64,000 nt of DNA, from positions 150,799 through 214,798 of the forward strand of contig NZ_ANFX01000008.1 in NCBI RefSeq assembly GCF_000331285.1, written 5' to 3'. A program made the translations under genes and the position numbers. This DNA comes from Porphyrobacter sp. AAP82 (GTDB lineage Bacteria; Pseudomonadota; Alphaproteobacteria; Sphingomonadales; Sphingomonadaceae). How positions within the stretch are numbered: position 1 is the stretch's first letter; every line of letters starts with the position of its first letter. The notes under the pieces are model-generated. The model saw only the letters and a list, made by a program, of their open reading frames with translations. It did not search any database and was not told the DNA's origin. This document shows positions 36,748 to 45,625 of this stretch, piece after piece.

Positions 36748-38867
36748 CACATCGCCTCCTGATTGGCTGCATCATCGCTCGCACCGGCAAGCCGCACCGC
36801 CTCGGCAAGCGGCAGGGCGACGGCAAAGCGCGTGCCGATCCCCTCGCGGCTTTCGACCGTGACCCGCCCGCCCATCGCCTTGACCAGCTCGCGCGCCTCG
36901 AATGCGCCGATCCCGAAGCCGCCGGGCTTGGACGAGACGAAGGGCTTGAACAGGCCGGTGCGCACGAATTCCGGGCTCATGCCGTGGCCGGCATCGACCA
37001 CCTCGATGCTGCCCGTCACGCCCTCGGCGGTGACATCGAGGAACACGGGGCTCGCGTCGTGGCTCGCATCGACGGCGTTCTGGACGAGATGGATCAGCGC
37101 CTGTTCCAGCGCCTCGCGGTTGCCGATCACCCGCACCGGCTCATCGCGGGTGAGGTGGACCTTGCGGACCCCGCCAAAGCGCGCGGCGATCCCCCGTGCG
37201 AGCGCCACCAGTTCGATCTCTCCGCTCGCCGAGGCCTGCCCTGCCCCGTAGCGCCCGAGCCGGGCGAGCAGCGCGGAAAGCTTGTCGGCCGAATTGCGCA
37301 AGGTGACCAGCATGTCGGCGCGGAAGGCCGGGTTGTCGGCGTGCTTTTCGGCATTGGCGGCAAGCAGCGAGAGCTGGCTGACGAGGTTCTTGATGTCGTG
37401 CATGACGAAGGCCATGCGGCGGTTGAATTCGTCGAAGCGGCTGGCATCCATCAGCGCCTGCTGCCCGGCCTGTTCGGACAGGTAGCTGGCCAGCTGCTGG
37501 CCGGCGACGCGCAGCAGATCGAAGTCCTCCCAGTCGAGCTGGCGGGCGGTGCGCGGGCGGGCAAGGACGATCACGCCGACGAGGCGGTCGAAATGGATCA
37601 GCGGCACCAGCGCCCAGGCGTCTTCGGCCTCCATCAGCCAATGCGGCACATGCAGACCCTCGCCGTGGTGGTCGGTCCCGGCGCGCGCTTCATCGAGCGC
37701 GAGGACAAGGTTGTGCTGTTCGAGCAGGCCCGACAGCGCGAATTCGCCCGCCACCGCCGGCACGGCGATGGTCGGCCAGTTCCAGCGCGCGGTGAGTTCG
37801 AGCTGGGCCTGTTCGTTGGGCATGAGGAGCAGGCCCGCCGGGCTTTCGGTGATATCGGCCAGCGCCTTGACCACGCGTTCCTCGAGGCTCGCGCCGCCGG
37901 CCGTGCCGCGGCCGATGGTGCGGGTGAAGCGCAGCCATTCCTGGCGGTAATCGTAGCGGTGCTGGAACAGGTGCTTGGTCGCGGTCACCCGCAGCCACCC
38001 GCGCAGCCGCGGCGAAGGCAGCGCCAGCCCCGCGGCGAGGATCGCGGCGACCACGAACACCGCCTGGCTCGCCCGCGCGACATCGCCGCCGAGCAGCGCC
38101 AGCGACTTGGCGATCAGCACCATGCCGCCAAGGTATCCGCCGATCAGCAGCAGCGACAGGGTGCGGAAGGTGACCGTGCGCGAAGGGCTGAACTGCACGC
38201 GGGGGCCCGCCGCATTCATGCCGAGCGCGAAGATCACCGCCATTGCACCCGCAAGCAGCCCGCGCACATCGCTCAGCACCGGCGGCATCGCCCCGCCCAG
38301 ATAGGCGAGGGTATGGAGGTTCAGATCGTAGGCGAAGATCCCGGTCAGCGCCATGCCGGTCCAGCGCAGCACCGGGCGCATCACCGCCGCCGCGCCCGCA
38401 TAGAGGTTGTGGAGCAGCATCAGCGCGCCGATCGCCACCAGCATGTCGATCAGCACCCGCGCCTCGAAGGCGGCCTGGCCAACCTCGGCGCTGCTCCCCA
38501 GCGATGCGCCGATCCACAAGACCACCAGCTGCATCAGCTGCACCATCACCAGCGCGACGATCACCGGGCGCACCGGCTTCAGGCTGTTGCTGCGGCCATC
38601 GGCGGCAAACAGGCTGAAGATGGTCGCGATCAGGGCAAGATTGCGCATCATCGCCGCGATCACCGCAGCGCCGTGATCGGGGCCGAGCGCGGCGGCCAGC
38701 GCGCACCAGACAGCGCTCGCCGACGAGGCGGCCATCAGCCCGAAGCGGTCCGGGCGCGCGCGCTCGCCGTGGTGCCAGATCCACAGCAAGGCGCCCGCAC
38801 TCAGCACCGCGCCCGCGATCCACGCAAACAGGCCGGCAAGCGGCAGCACGGCTTCGGGCCAGATCAC
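36747..38867 (-). CDS. prsK: XrtA/PEP-CTERM system sensor histidine kinase PrsK
   Basis: 706 residues from a GTG overlapping the stop of the sugar transferase gene (GTGA); a GTG six codons upstream is an alternative. The first about 300 residues hold eight or more membrane helices; a GAF-like domain follows (about 310-470, ITESPAGLLLMPNEQAQLELTARWNWP) and then a kinase core with phospho-acceptor region NRRMAFVMHDIKNLVSQLSLLAANAEKHADNP and ATPase motifs HLVQNAVDAS, VDAGHGMSPEFV and SSKPGGFGIGAFEARELV. It is the partner of PrsR, encoded next. The input signal is not known. Confidence 0.9.
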
Positions 38868-40249
38868 CGCGCGCCCTCCGGCCACAGGATCACCCGCAAG
38901 GTCTGGAGCAGGATCACGAAATCGAGGAAGGGCGTGTAGTTCTTGGCGTAGTAGAGATCATATTCGAGCTTGCAGCGGCTATCCTCGACCGAGGCGCCGT
39001 AGGGATAGTTGATCTGCGCCCACCCGGTGATGCCGGGCTTCACCATGTGGCGTTCCGAATAGAAGGGGATTTCCTCCTCGAGGCTTTCGACGAATTCCGG
39101 GACTTCGGGGCGGGGGCCGACGAAGCTCATCTCGCCCTTGAGGACGCTCCAGGTCTGGGGCAGCTCGTCGATCCGCACCTTGCGGATGAAGCGCCCGAGG
39201 CGGGTGATGCGCGGGTCGTTTTCCTCGGCCCACTTGGCCCCGTCCTTCTCGGCATCGGTGCGCATCGAGCGCAGCTTGATGAGCGTGAAGGGCTCGCCGT
39301 AGAGCCCGACGCGGCGCTGGCGGAAGAAGGCCGGGCCCTTGCTGTCGAGCTTCACGAGCCCGGCAAACAGCACGATCACCGGCAGCGTCAGGGCGAGCAG
39401 GGTGCAGCTGGCGGTGATGTCGAAGATGCGCTTGACCGCGCTCGAGAACATCCGCGAACTGGAAAAGCCGTCGGAGAAGATCAGCCACGAGGGGTTGACC
39501 GTGTCGAGATCGACGCGGCCCGTCTCGCGCTCGATGAAGCTGGAAAAGTCGTTGACGTGGACGCCCTTGGTCTTGATCCGCAGCAGGTCCTTCAGCGGCA
39601 GCGCATTGCGGCGTTCCTGAAGCGCGAGCACCACTTCGGAGACGCCGAGGTTCTCGACGAACCGGCCGAGATCGTGGATCGCGCTGCGCGGGATCGCTTC
39701 CTCGACGACGCGGTTGTCATCGCTCATGGCGATATAGGCGACGATCGCAAAGCCGGTCTCGGGCTTCTCGCCCAGCTCGCGCAGGCGCTGCGCGCGGTCG
39801 CCCGCGCCCAGCACCATGACCCGGCGGCGGAAGGCGGAGGAACCGAGAAAGGAGTTGAGCAGCAGCCGGTCGGCGACCAGCACCAGAATGGCGAGACCCA
39901 TGGTGTAGAGCAGCGTCGATCGCCAGAACAGCTCGCTCGGGATGATGAAATCGACCACCGCCAGCGCAATGATGCCGAGGCTGATCGCGACCAGCACCCG
40001 CGCGCCGGCAAAGCGCAGGCTGCGCAGCGCGTTGGGGCCGTAAACCCCGACCGCGATCATCGCCAGCCAGATCACCATCGCGGTGCCGGACAGCGCCATC
40101 GAGCGGCCGCCGAGCTCTCCCAGATCCATCCCGATCTGCGCCGCGCGCCACTGCCATGCGATCTCGCTCGCCAGGATCAGCAGTCCCAGATCGAGCAGGC
40201 CGAGCAGCAGCACGGCGTGGGGGATATAGTGCTTGAACAGGCGGATCAT
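38864..40249 (-). CDS. XrtA/PEP-CTERM-associated sugar transferase (TIGR03013 type)
   Basis: 461 residues, a polyprenyl-phosphate hexose-1-phosphate transferase of the WbaP/EpsB class. Four to five N-terminal membrane helices and a Rossmann-like middle region (VMVLGAGDRAQRLRELGEKP) precede the catalytic domain: membrane re-entrant helix near RIFDITASCTLLALTLPVIVL, then GEPFTLIKLRSMRTDAEKDGA, RKVRIDELPQTWSVLKGEMSFVGPRPEVPEFV and KPGITGWAQINYPYGASVEDS. It begins assembly of the exopolysaccharide repeat unit on undecaprenyl phosphate at the inner membrane. It leads the operon with prsK, prsR and the TPR lipoprotein. Confidence 0.92.
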   Translation of the reverse strand: MIRLFKHYIPHAVLLLGLLDLGLLILASEIAWQWRAAQIGMDLGELGGRSMALSGTAMVIWLAMIAVGVYGPNALRSLRFAGARVLVAISLGIIALAVVDFIIPSELFWRSTLLYTMGLAILVLVADRLLLNSFLGSSAFRRRVMVLGAGDRAQRLRELGEKPETGFAIVAYIAMSDDNRVVEEAIPRSAIHDLGRFVENLGVSEVVLALQERRNALPLKDLLRIKTKGVHVNDFSSFIERETGRVDLDTVNPSWLIFSDGFSSSRMFSSAVKRIFDITASCTLLALTLPVIVLFAGLVKLDSKGPAFFRQRRVGLYGEPFTLIKLRSMRTDAEKDGAKWAEENDPRITRLGRFIRKVRIDELPQTWSVLKGEMSFVGPRPEVPEFVESLEEEIPFYSERHMVKPGITGWAQINYPYGASVEDSRCKLEYDLYYAKNYTPFLDFVILLQTLRVILWPEGAR

Positions 40250-40303
40250 CGCGCGGGGTGCCTCTGGTGCATGCCCGGATGCTTCTAGGGGTCAGACCTT
40301 AAG

Positions 40304-40322
40304 TGTCGGTAAATTTTACACC
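40304..40322. promoter_or_regulatory. Inverted-repeat operator candidate before the sugar transferase
   Basis: On the minus strand TGTAAAATTTACCGACAC, with the perfect core GTAAA-T-TTTAC on the plus strand (40309-40319), about 55-75 bases before the sugar transferase ATG. It lies in a spacer that is more AT-rich than its surroundings. I found no -24/-12 sigma-54 pair beside it. A regulator site is likely; its protein is unknown. Confidence 0.35.
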
Positions 40323-40378
40323 CCACTGTAAAGCGCGCGCATTCCTGCGGGATGCGAGGGTTAACGCGGGCTTTGCAA

Positions 40379-41725
40379 TCACGGCCGCGGCCGCGGCAGG
40401 GTGCTGGCGAGGCGCGCCGGTGCGGGGGTGAGGCATTCGGCCTTGCCGCAGCGCCCGCACGGGCTGCCGAGCGGCACCGCGTCGAGCCGGTCGAGCGAGA
40501 CCCCGCGCGCATGGGCGAGGTCTGCGGCAAAGCGCGCCTCGATGCCCAGCACCACCGCGCGGCGGCCGGAACACATCACCCCGTCGCCATCGACGGTACG
40601 GGTGATGGTGAACCAGTGCCTGCTCGCGCTCTCGCCCTCGCCGAAGGTTGCAGCCTGGGTGAGTACCGTGCCGGGCCGCTCGAACGCGGCGTAGGGCACC
40701 CATGCCGGCCAGCGCGCCCCTTCGAGCGGGTGGACTGCGCCGCTCCCCCCGGCGGTGAAATGGGTCATGCGCCCGGCCCGGTCGATCACCGCCATGAAGA
40801 AGGGCAAACCCCGCTCACCGACGCGGCCCAGGGTGGTGAGGCGCTGGGCGACCTGATCGAAGCTGACCGCGAAGCGGCGTTGCAGCACCGCAAGATCATA
40901 GCCCGTCGCCTCGCAGGCGCGCAGGAAGCGGCGGTAGGGCAGCAGCAGCGCGCCCGCGAGGTAATCGGCGATATGTTCGCGCAAGGCATCACGCGCCTCG
41001 AGGCTGGCGAGGTTCGCGCCGGCCACCAGCGTCTCGATCCCCTCGCGCATCTCCAGCTGCCCCACCTGCCGCGCAATCTGGAAGCGCCGGGCGGCGCCGG
41101 GGAGCATTTCGGAGAGCTGGAGCTGGCGGGCATGCAGGTCGAGCCGGTGGACCTGCCCCGGCATCACCTCGGCCGGAAGGATGCGCACCTGGAGCTGGTG
41201 CCGCTCGCGCAGGCGTTCCGAAAGCGCGGCGCTGATCTCTCCGCGCGACAGGCGCAGTTCGTCGGCGAGATCCTCGGCGGCGTGATCGAGATCGGCGAAA
41301 TGGTTCTGCCAGCGCTCGACCGCGCGGCGCGAGGCGGTGGCGGCGTCTTCGATGGCAATCCGCTCGCCCCCGCCCCCGCTGTCGTAGAGCCGCGCGAAAG
41401 CGGCGGCCACCTGCGGCGCGGCGGCGAGGAATTCCTGCACCTCCTCGCGGTCGATCCCCAAGTCGGCAAAGCGCTTGTCGGCCATGCGCCGCACGAGGCC
41501 GTCGAGCCCGCCGATATTGTCATCCTCGCGCAGGGATCGCGGATCGAAGTCGAAGCGTTCGATCACCTGCACCAGCACGCGCGCTGAAAGGGGGCGCTGG
41601 TTGCGCTCGATGAGGTTGAGGTAGGAGGGCGAGATGCCGATCAGGCTGGCCATCGCAGCCTGGGTGAGGCCCTCGCGCTTGCGCAGGCGGCGCAGGGCAG
41701 GTCCGGCGAGGAGAGTGTCGGTCAT
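40379..41725 (-). CDS. Short-chain fatty acid/glyoxylate pathway regulator (ScfR/RamB type)
   Basis: 448 residues. XRE-type HTH at the start (LRRLRKREGLTQAAMASLIGISPSYLNLIERNQRPLS), an ImmA/IrrE-like middle part (LEARDALREHIADYLAGALLLPYRRFLRACEATGYDL) without an obvious HExxH, and a C-terminal DUF2083 (ScfR) domain ending in the Cys cluster CGRCGKAEC. Related proteins (RamB, PrpC-regulator types) control acetate and propionate use. It is divergent from aceA with 178 bases between start codons, so it very likely regulates aceA, and itself, from the palindromes at 41734-41780. Confidence 0.85.
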   Translation of the reverse strand: MTDTLLAGPALRRLRKREGLTQAAMASLIGISPSYLNLIERNQRPLSARVLVQVIERFDFDPRSLREDDNIGGLDGLVRRMADKRFADLGIDREEVQEFLAAAPQVAAAFARLYDSGGGGERIAIEDAATASRRAVERWQNHFADLDHAAEDLADELRLSRGEISAALSERLRERHQLQVRILPAEVMPGQVHRLDLHARQLQLSEMLPGAARRFQIARQVGQLEMREGIETLVAGANLASLEARDALREHIADYLAGALLLPYRRFLRACEATGYDLAVLQRRFAVSFDQVAQRLTTLGRVGERGLPFFMAVIDRAGRMTHFTAGGSGAVHPLEGARWPAWVPYAAFERPGTVLTQAATFGEGESASRHWFTITRTVDGDGVMCSGRRAVVLGIEARFAADLAHARGVSLDRLDAVPLGSPCGRCGKAECLTPAPARLASTLPRPRP

Positions 41726-41733
41726 GCGCCTTT

Positions 41734-41747
41734 GTAAACTTATTTAC
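41734..41747. promoter_or_regulatory. Palindrome 1 in the regulator-aceA intergenic region
   Basis: GTAAACTTATTTAC: 5-base arms GTAAA/TTTAC around CTTA, nine bases before the regulator start codon. Embedded in TTTGTAAA, reminiscent of the TTTGCAAA half site known for RamB. A good autoregulatory operator candidate. Confidence 0.45.
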
Positions 41748-41762
41748 CGATTGACACAAGAT

Positions 41763-41780
41763 TGCGGGCAATTGTCCGCA
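41763..41780. promoter_or_regulatory. Palindrome 2 in the regulator-aceA intergenic region
   Basis: TGCGGGCAATTGTCCGCA, an 18-base palindrome with one mismatch, in the middle of the divergent spacer; TTGACA (41751-41756) lies just before it. It may be the operator for aceA or for a second regulator. Confidence 0.45.
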
Positions 41781-41903
41781 TGCTGACACGATTTTCTGTA
41801 ATTTTTCCTGTCATGCTGCGCCGCAACACGGCACAGCGGGCCCATCGCAGCGGCGCGAGTCCGACCGGTCTCGCACCTCCCCGCCGACGGACAGGAGATA
41901 CCC

Positions 41904-43502
41904 ATGACCTACCAGAACACCATCAGCCAGATGCAGGCCGTCGTCGCCGCCAACGGGCCGAGCTGGGCCGCGATCGATCCCGAAAGCGCCGCGCGCATGG
42001 TCATCCAGAACCGCTTCCGCACCGGCCTCGACATCGCCAAGTACACCGCCAGGATCATGCGCGCCGACATGGCCGCCTATGACGCGGACCCGGCCAAGTA
42101 CACCCAGTCGCTGGGCTGCTGGCACGGCTTTATCGCGCAGCAGAAGCTGATCGCGATCAAGAAGCACTTCGGCACCACCAAGCAGCGCTACCTCTACCTC
42201 TCGGGCTGGATGGTCGCCGCGCTGCGCAGCGAATTCGGCCCCCTGCCCGACCAGTCGATGCACGAGAAGACGAGCGTTCCTGCGCTGATCGAGGAGCTTT
42301 ACACCTTCCTGAAGCAGGCCGACGCGCGCGAACTGGGCATGATGTTCCGCGCTCTCGATGCCGCCCGCAAGGCAGGGGACGCCGTCGAAGCCAAGCGCAT
42401 CGAGAACGCGATCGACAATTACGAGACCCACGTGGTGCCGATCATCGCCGATATCGACGCAGGTTTCGGCAATGCGGAAGCCACCTACCTCCTCGCCAAG
42501 AAGATGATCGAGGCGGGGGCCTGCGGGCTCCAGATCGAAAACCAGGTCTCGGATGAAAAGCAGTGCGGCCACCAGGACGGCAAGGTCACCGTGCCGCACG
42601 AGGACTTCCTCCAGAAGATCCGCGCCTGCCGCCATGCCTTCCTCGAAATGGGCGTCGAAGACGGGATCATCGTCGCCCGCACCGATTCGCTCGGCGCCGG
42701 CCTCACCAAGCAGATCGCCTTTTCGAAGGAGCCGGGCGATCTGGGCGACCAGTACAACGCCTTCCTCGATGCCGATGAGGTTGACCCCGCCAACATCACC
42801 AATGGTCAGGTGTTCATCAGCCGCGACGGCAAGCTGCTCGCCCCCAAGCGCCTGCCCTCGAACCTCTACAGCTTCCGCGCCGGCACGGGCGAGGACCGCG
42901 TGGTGCTAGATTGCATCACGTCCTTGCAGAACGGCGCCGACCTGCTGTGGATCGAGACCGAAAAGCCGCACGTGGAACAGATCGCCGGCATGGTCGACCG
43001 GATCCGCGCTGTCGTGCCGGGTGCCAAGCTCGTCTACAACAACTCGCCCAGCTTCAACTGGACGCTGAACTTCCGCCAGCAGGTCTTCGATGCCTGGGAA
43101 GCGGCGGGCAAGGACGTGTCGGCCTATGACCGGGCGCGCCTGATGAGCGTCGACTATGACGGCACCGAACTGTCGGACGAGGCCGACGAGAAGATCCGCA
43201 CCTTCCAGCGCGATGCGGCTGCGCGGGCGGGCATCTTCCACCACCTCATCACCCTGCCGACCTACCACACCGCAGCCCTCAGCACCGACAATCTCGCCCG
43301 CGAGTATTTCGGCGAGGCGGGCATGCTCGGCTACGTCAAGGGCGTGCAGCGCGAGGAGATCCGTCAGGGTATCGCCTGTGTGAAGCACCAGAACATGTCG
43401 GGCTCCGACATCGGTGACGACCACAAGGAGTATTTCGCCGGCGAAGCCGCATTGAAGGCGGGCGGCGTCCACAACACGATGAATCAGTTTGAGGCTGCCT
43501 GA
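41904..43502 (+). CDS. aceA: Isocitrate lyase
   Basis: 532 residues, the longer isocitrate lyase type. It splits isocitrate into glyoxylate and succinate, the first step of the glyoxylate bypass, allowing growth on acetate and fatty acids. The catalytic loop reads EKQCGHQDGKV (Cys, His and Lys conserved; KQCGH in place of KKCGH), with IADIDAGFGNAEATYLLAKKMIEAGACGLQIENQ before it and YNNSPSFNWTLNF (SPS motif) later. AGGAG precedes the ATG. It is divergent from its likely regulator. No malate synthase gene is nearby. The last codons (NQFEAA, stop) are repeated just downstream. Confidence 0.95.
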   Translation: MTYQNTISQMQAVVAANGPSWAAIDPESAARMVIQNRFRTGLDIAKYTARIMRADMAAYDADPAKYTQSLGCWHGFIAQQKLIAIKKHFGTTKQRYLYLSGWMVAALRSEFGPLPDQSMHEKTSVPALIEELYTFLKQADARELGMMFRALDAARKAGDAVEAKRIENAIDNYETHVVPIIADIDAGFGNAEATYLLAKKMIEAGACGLQIENQVSDEKQCGHQDGKVTVPHEDFLQKIRACRHAFLEMGVEDGIIVARTDSLGAGLTKQIAFSKEPGDLGDQYNAFLDADEVDPANITNGQVFISRDGKLLAPKRLPSNLYSFRAGTGEDRVVLDCITSLQNGADLLWIETEKPHVEQIAGMVDRIRAVVPGAKLVYNNSPSFNWTLNFRQQVFDAWEAAGKDVSAYDRARLMSVDYDGTELSDEADEKIRTFQRDAAARAGIFHHLITLPTYHTAALSTDNLAREYFGEAGMLGYVKGVQREEIRQGIACVKHQNMSGSDIGDDHKEYFAGEAALKAGGVHNTMNQFEAA

Positions 43503-43538
43503 CCGCAGCCTCGTGGGAACCAGTTCGAGGCGGCCTGA
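43482..43538 (+). repeat. Duplicated 3' end of aceA
   Basis: The final codons of aceA (NQFEAA, stop; 43482-43502) occur again at 43518-43538 in the same frame with only synonymous changes (AAC CAG TTC GAG GCG GCC TGA). The copies are 36 bases apart. The downstream copy has no start and looks like a leftover of a second or replaced aceA end. Confidence 0.7.
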
Positions 43539-43554
43539 GCCACCCGGGAGAGGG

Positions 43555-43583
43555 CCGGAGGGCTGCGATTTGCAGCCTTCCGG
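43555..43583 (+). terminator. Terminator-like hairpin after aceA
   Basis: CCGGAGGGCTGC (43555-43566), loop GATTT, GCAGCCTTCCGG (43572-43583): a 12-bp stem with one G-T pair. It is followed by TTGCCCCC, not a T run. Confidence 0.5.
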
Positions 43584-43637
43584 TTGCCCCCAAAGCCGCC
43601 TAAGGGACGCGGGTGACATCACCCAGCGGAGAGTGAC

Positions 43638-43823
43638 ATGACCGATACCGACACCCCCAAGACCGAGCCCGCCCGCGCCCGCGCGCTGCTCTCGACCGCC
43701 GACATGAAGCTGCTGCGCCGCGCGCTCGAAAGCCATGCCCGCGCCACCGAGGACCGCGAGGAGCTGTCCAAGATCAACGCCTTGCACCACCGCCTCGGCA
43801 CCTACGTGCCGTCCGGCGAGTAA
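43638..43823 (+). CDS. Small conserved-looking protein downstream of aceA
   Basis: 61 residues, highly charged and helical: MTDTDTPKTEPARARALLST, then ADMKLLRRALESHARATEDREELSKINALHHRLGTYVPSGE. GGAGAG lies ten bases before the ATG. Composition and codon use fit a real gene. I do not recognise a family; no cysteine, membrane segment or catalytic motif is present. It sits between two hairpins behind aceA and could be part of the aceA transcript. Confidence 0.55.
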   Translation: MTDTDTPKTEPARARALLSTADMKLLRRALESHARATEDREELSKINALHHRLGTYVPSGE

Positions 43824-43854
43824 CCCGTTTCACAGTTCTCCTGGGGAGGAGAAA

Positions 43855-43896
43855 CGGCCGTCGGAGCGTCCCGCAAGGGCTGCGCTCCGGCGGCCG
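43855..43896. terminator. Long hairpin between convergent genes
   Basis: CGGCCG-T-CGGAGCG (43855-43868) pairs with CGCTCCG-G-CGGCCG (43883-43896), one mismatch. It lies between the small protein gene (+) and the M20 hydrolase gene (-), so it may stop transcripts from both sides. No T run. Confidence 0.4.
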
Positions 43897-43922
43897 GATT
43901 GTGTGGTGGGCGAGCGCGGTCT

Positions 43923-45260
43923 CTAGTTCTTCGCCATGATCTTCAGCGTCGCCGCGGTCAGCGCCTCGGTCGCGGTCGCGATCACCAGCGGTGCGTCGGG
44001 CGCCCAGAACGGCGAATGCAGCGAGGGAAGCTCCACCTCGCCCTTCTGCGCCTTGTCCCACTGCGCCTGCGGCACCCCGCCGACCCAGAAGATCAGGCTT
44101 TCGACGTTCGCCTTGTCGGCACGGTAGAAACGGCCGAAGTCCTCGCCGCCCATCACCGCGGGCACCTCGAAGACCCGGCCCGCGAAGCGGGGCTTGAGGC
44201 CGGCCATGACCTTGTCGGTGAAGGCGGGGGTGTTGTAGGTCGCGGGCGTATAGGGGTCCTGCACGCTCACCCTGGGCATCCTGTCCTCGGGCATGCCGGC
44301 CGCAATCGCCTCTCCTCGCGCGATGCGGGCGATCCCGTCGAGCAGGTGCTTCCTCGTCTCGTCCGAATAGCTCCTCACCGTCAGCTGGAGCCGTGCCTCG
44401 TCGGGGATGATGTTGTGCTTGGAGCCCGCCTGGAAGCTCCCCACGGTCACCACCGCCGGATCGCCCGGGTTCTGCTCGCGACTCACCAGCGTCTGGAGGC
44501 GCATGACGATCGACGCGGCGAGCACGACCGGATCCTTGGTGGTATGCGGATAGGCCCCGTGCCCGCCGACGCCGGGCACCACCACATCGACGCTGTCGAC
44601 ATTGGCGAGCGCGAAGCCCTTGGTGTAGCCGATGAAGCCCGCCGGGGCCTGGGCTGCATCGTGGAAGGCAAGCACGTATTGCGGCTTGGGAAAGCGGGTG
44701 AACAGCCCGTCGTCGAGCATCGCCTTGGCGCCCTCGCCGGTCTCTTCGGCGGGCTGGAGGATCATCACCAGCGTGCCCGACCACTCGGCCTTGCGCGCCG
44801 CCATCAGCTGGGCGGTGCCGATCCATGCGGTCATGTGGGTATCGTGCCCGCAGGCGTGCATCACCCCGGTCTCGATGCCGGTCGCGGGCACGGCGCGCTT
44901 CTTGGAGGCATAGGCAAGCCCGGTCTGCTCGATCACCGGCAGGCCGTCCATATCGGCGCGCAGCATCACCACCGGGCCATCGCCGTTGCGCATCACCGCC
45001 ACGACGCCGGTCTTGCCGACGCCCACGGTCACCTCCAAGCCCAATGCCCGGGCACGGGCGGCGAGCTTGCTTGCGGTCTCGACCTCCTGCATCGAAAGCT
45101 CGGGATTGGCGTGGAGGTCCTTGTAGAGGTCGACCAGCGCCGGCATCTGCGCTGCCACCGCATCGCGCAAGGCATCCGCCTGCGCGGGCACCGCCGCCAG
45201 CACCAGCATGCCCGCCCCTGCCACACCCGCCATCATCCGCATCACTCGTCCCCTTGCCAT
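43923..45260 (-). CDS. M20 family amidohydrolase (metallo-amidase), exported
   Basis: 445 residues. A signal peptide (GRVMRMMAGVAGAGMLVLAAVPAQA) directs it to the periplasm. The M20D fold follows: metal ligands in VMHACGHDTHMTAWIG and LQPAEETGEGAKAMLDDG, the lid domain GVGGHGAYPHTTKDPVV and the C-terminal VPAVMGGEDFGRFYR. Relatives (hippurate, N-acyl-amino-acid and indole-acetyl-amino-acid hydrolases) cut N-acylated amino acids. The ATG complementary to 45258-45260 was chosen because it gives a full signal sequence. It is a single gene. Confidence 0.88.
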   Translation of the reverse strand: MARGRVMRMMAGVAGAGMLVLAAVPAQADALRDAVAAQMPALVDLYKDLHANPELSMQEVETASKLAARARALGLEVTVGVGKTGVVAVMRNGDGPVVMLRADMDGLPVIEQTGLAYASKKRAVPATGIETGVMHACGHDTHMTAWIGTAQLMAARKAEWSGTLVMILQPAEETGEGAKAMLDDGLFTRFPKPQYVLAFHDAAQAPAGFIGYTKGFALANVDSVDVVVPGVGGHGAYPHTTKDPVVLAASIVMRLQTLVSREQNPGDPAVVTVGSFQAGSKHNIIPDEARLQLTVRSYSDETRKHLLDGIARIARGEAIAAGMPEDRMPRVSVQDPYTPATYNTPAFTDKVMAGLKPRFAGRVFEVPAVMGGEDFGRFYRADKANVESLIFWVGGVPQAQWDKAQKGEVELPSLHSPFWAPDAPLVIATATEALTAATLKIMAKN

Positions 45261-45484
45261 CGTTGCGTCCCTGCGTCCTTGTAGGAGACACATGAGACAC
45301 TGTCCTGGGCCAAAAAAGTCAGCACCCGCGCCGCTGCTCCAAGGCCGCCCCGGCGGGGCACGAAAGCTGGGGCACAAGCGCGTTCACGGCCGCACCATGA
45401 CACATGCGCCATGCTGTAGGAAAGGGCTGCGTGGCGGCGCGGGGCTTGCGCTGCCCGCCGCGCGGCACATCGGCGCGATAAGAG

Positions 45485-45569
45485 TGGTGCCCCTGGCCAG
45501 ACTCGAACTGGCACATCTTTCGATAACCGATTTTGAGTCGGTCGCGTCTACCAATTCCACCACAGGGGC
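45485..45569 (-). tRNA. tRNA-Leu (CAA)
   Basis: Class II tRNA: acceptor GCCCCTG/CAGGGGC, D arm GGAATTGGTAGAC, anticodon loop CTCAAAA giving CAA between ACCGA and TCGGT, variable arm, T arm with GTTCGAGTC, discriminator A; CCA is encoded (45485-45487 on the plus strand). Confidence 0.95.
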
Positions 45570-45591
45570 TGACCAGAGCGGATGTCCGGCG

Positions 45592-45620
45592 CTGTTAGCG
45601 GGGCGCCTGCGCCAAGGCAA
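45592..45620 (-). promoter_or_regulatory. Promoter of tRNA-Leu
   Basis: Minus strand TTGCCT (45620-45615), 17 bases, TAACAG (45597-45592), 22 bases before the tRNA 5' end. It lies between the tRNA and the end of the inositol-phosphatase-like gene. Confidence 0.5.
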
Positions 45621-45625
45621 TGGGT

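Noticed and set aside
36984..38939. 651-codon plus-strand frame opposite prsK
   Set aside because: Same mirror effect; PrsK on the minus strand has all kinase motifs.
40250..40378. Sigma-54 (-24/-12) promoter before the sugar transferase gene
   Set aside because: I looked for TGGCAC-N5-TTGC-like pairs on the minus strand and found none; only a palindrome was recorded.
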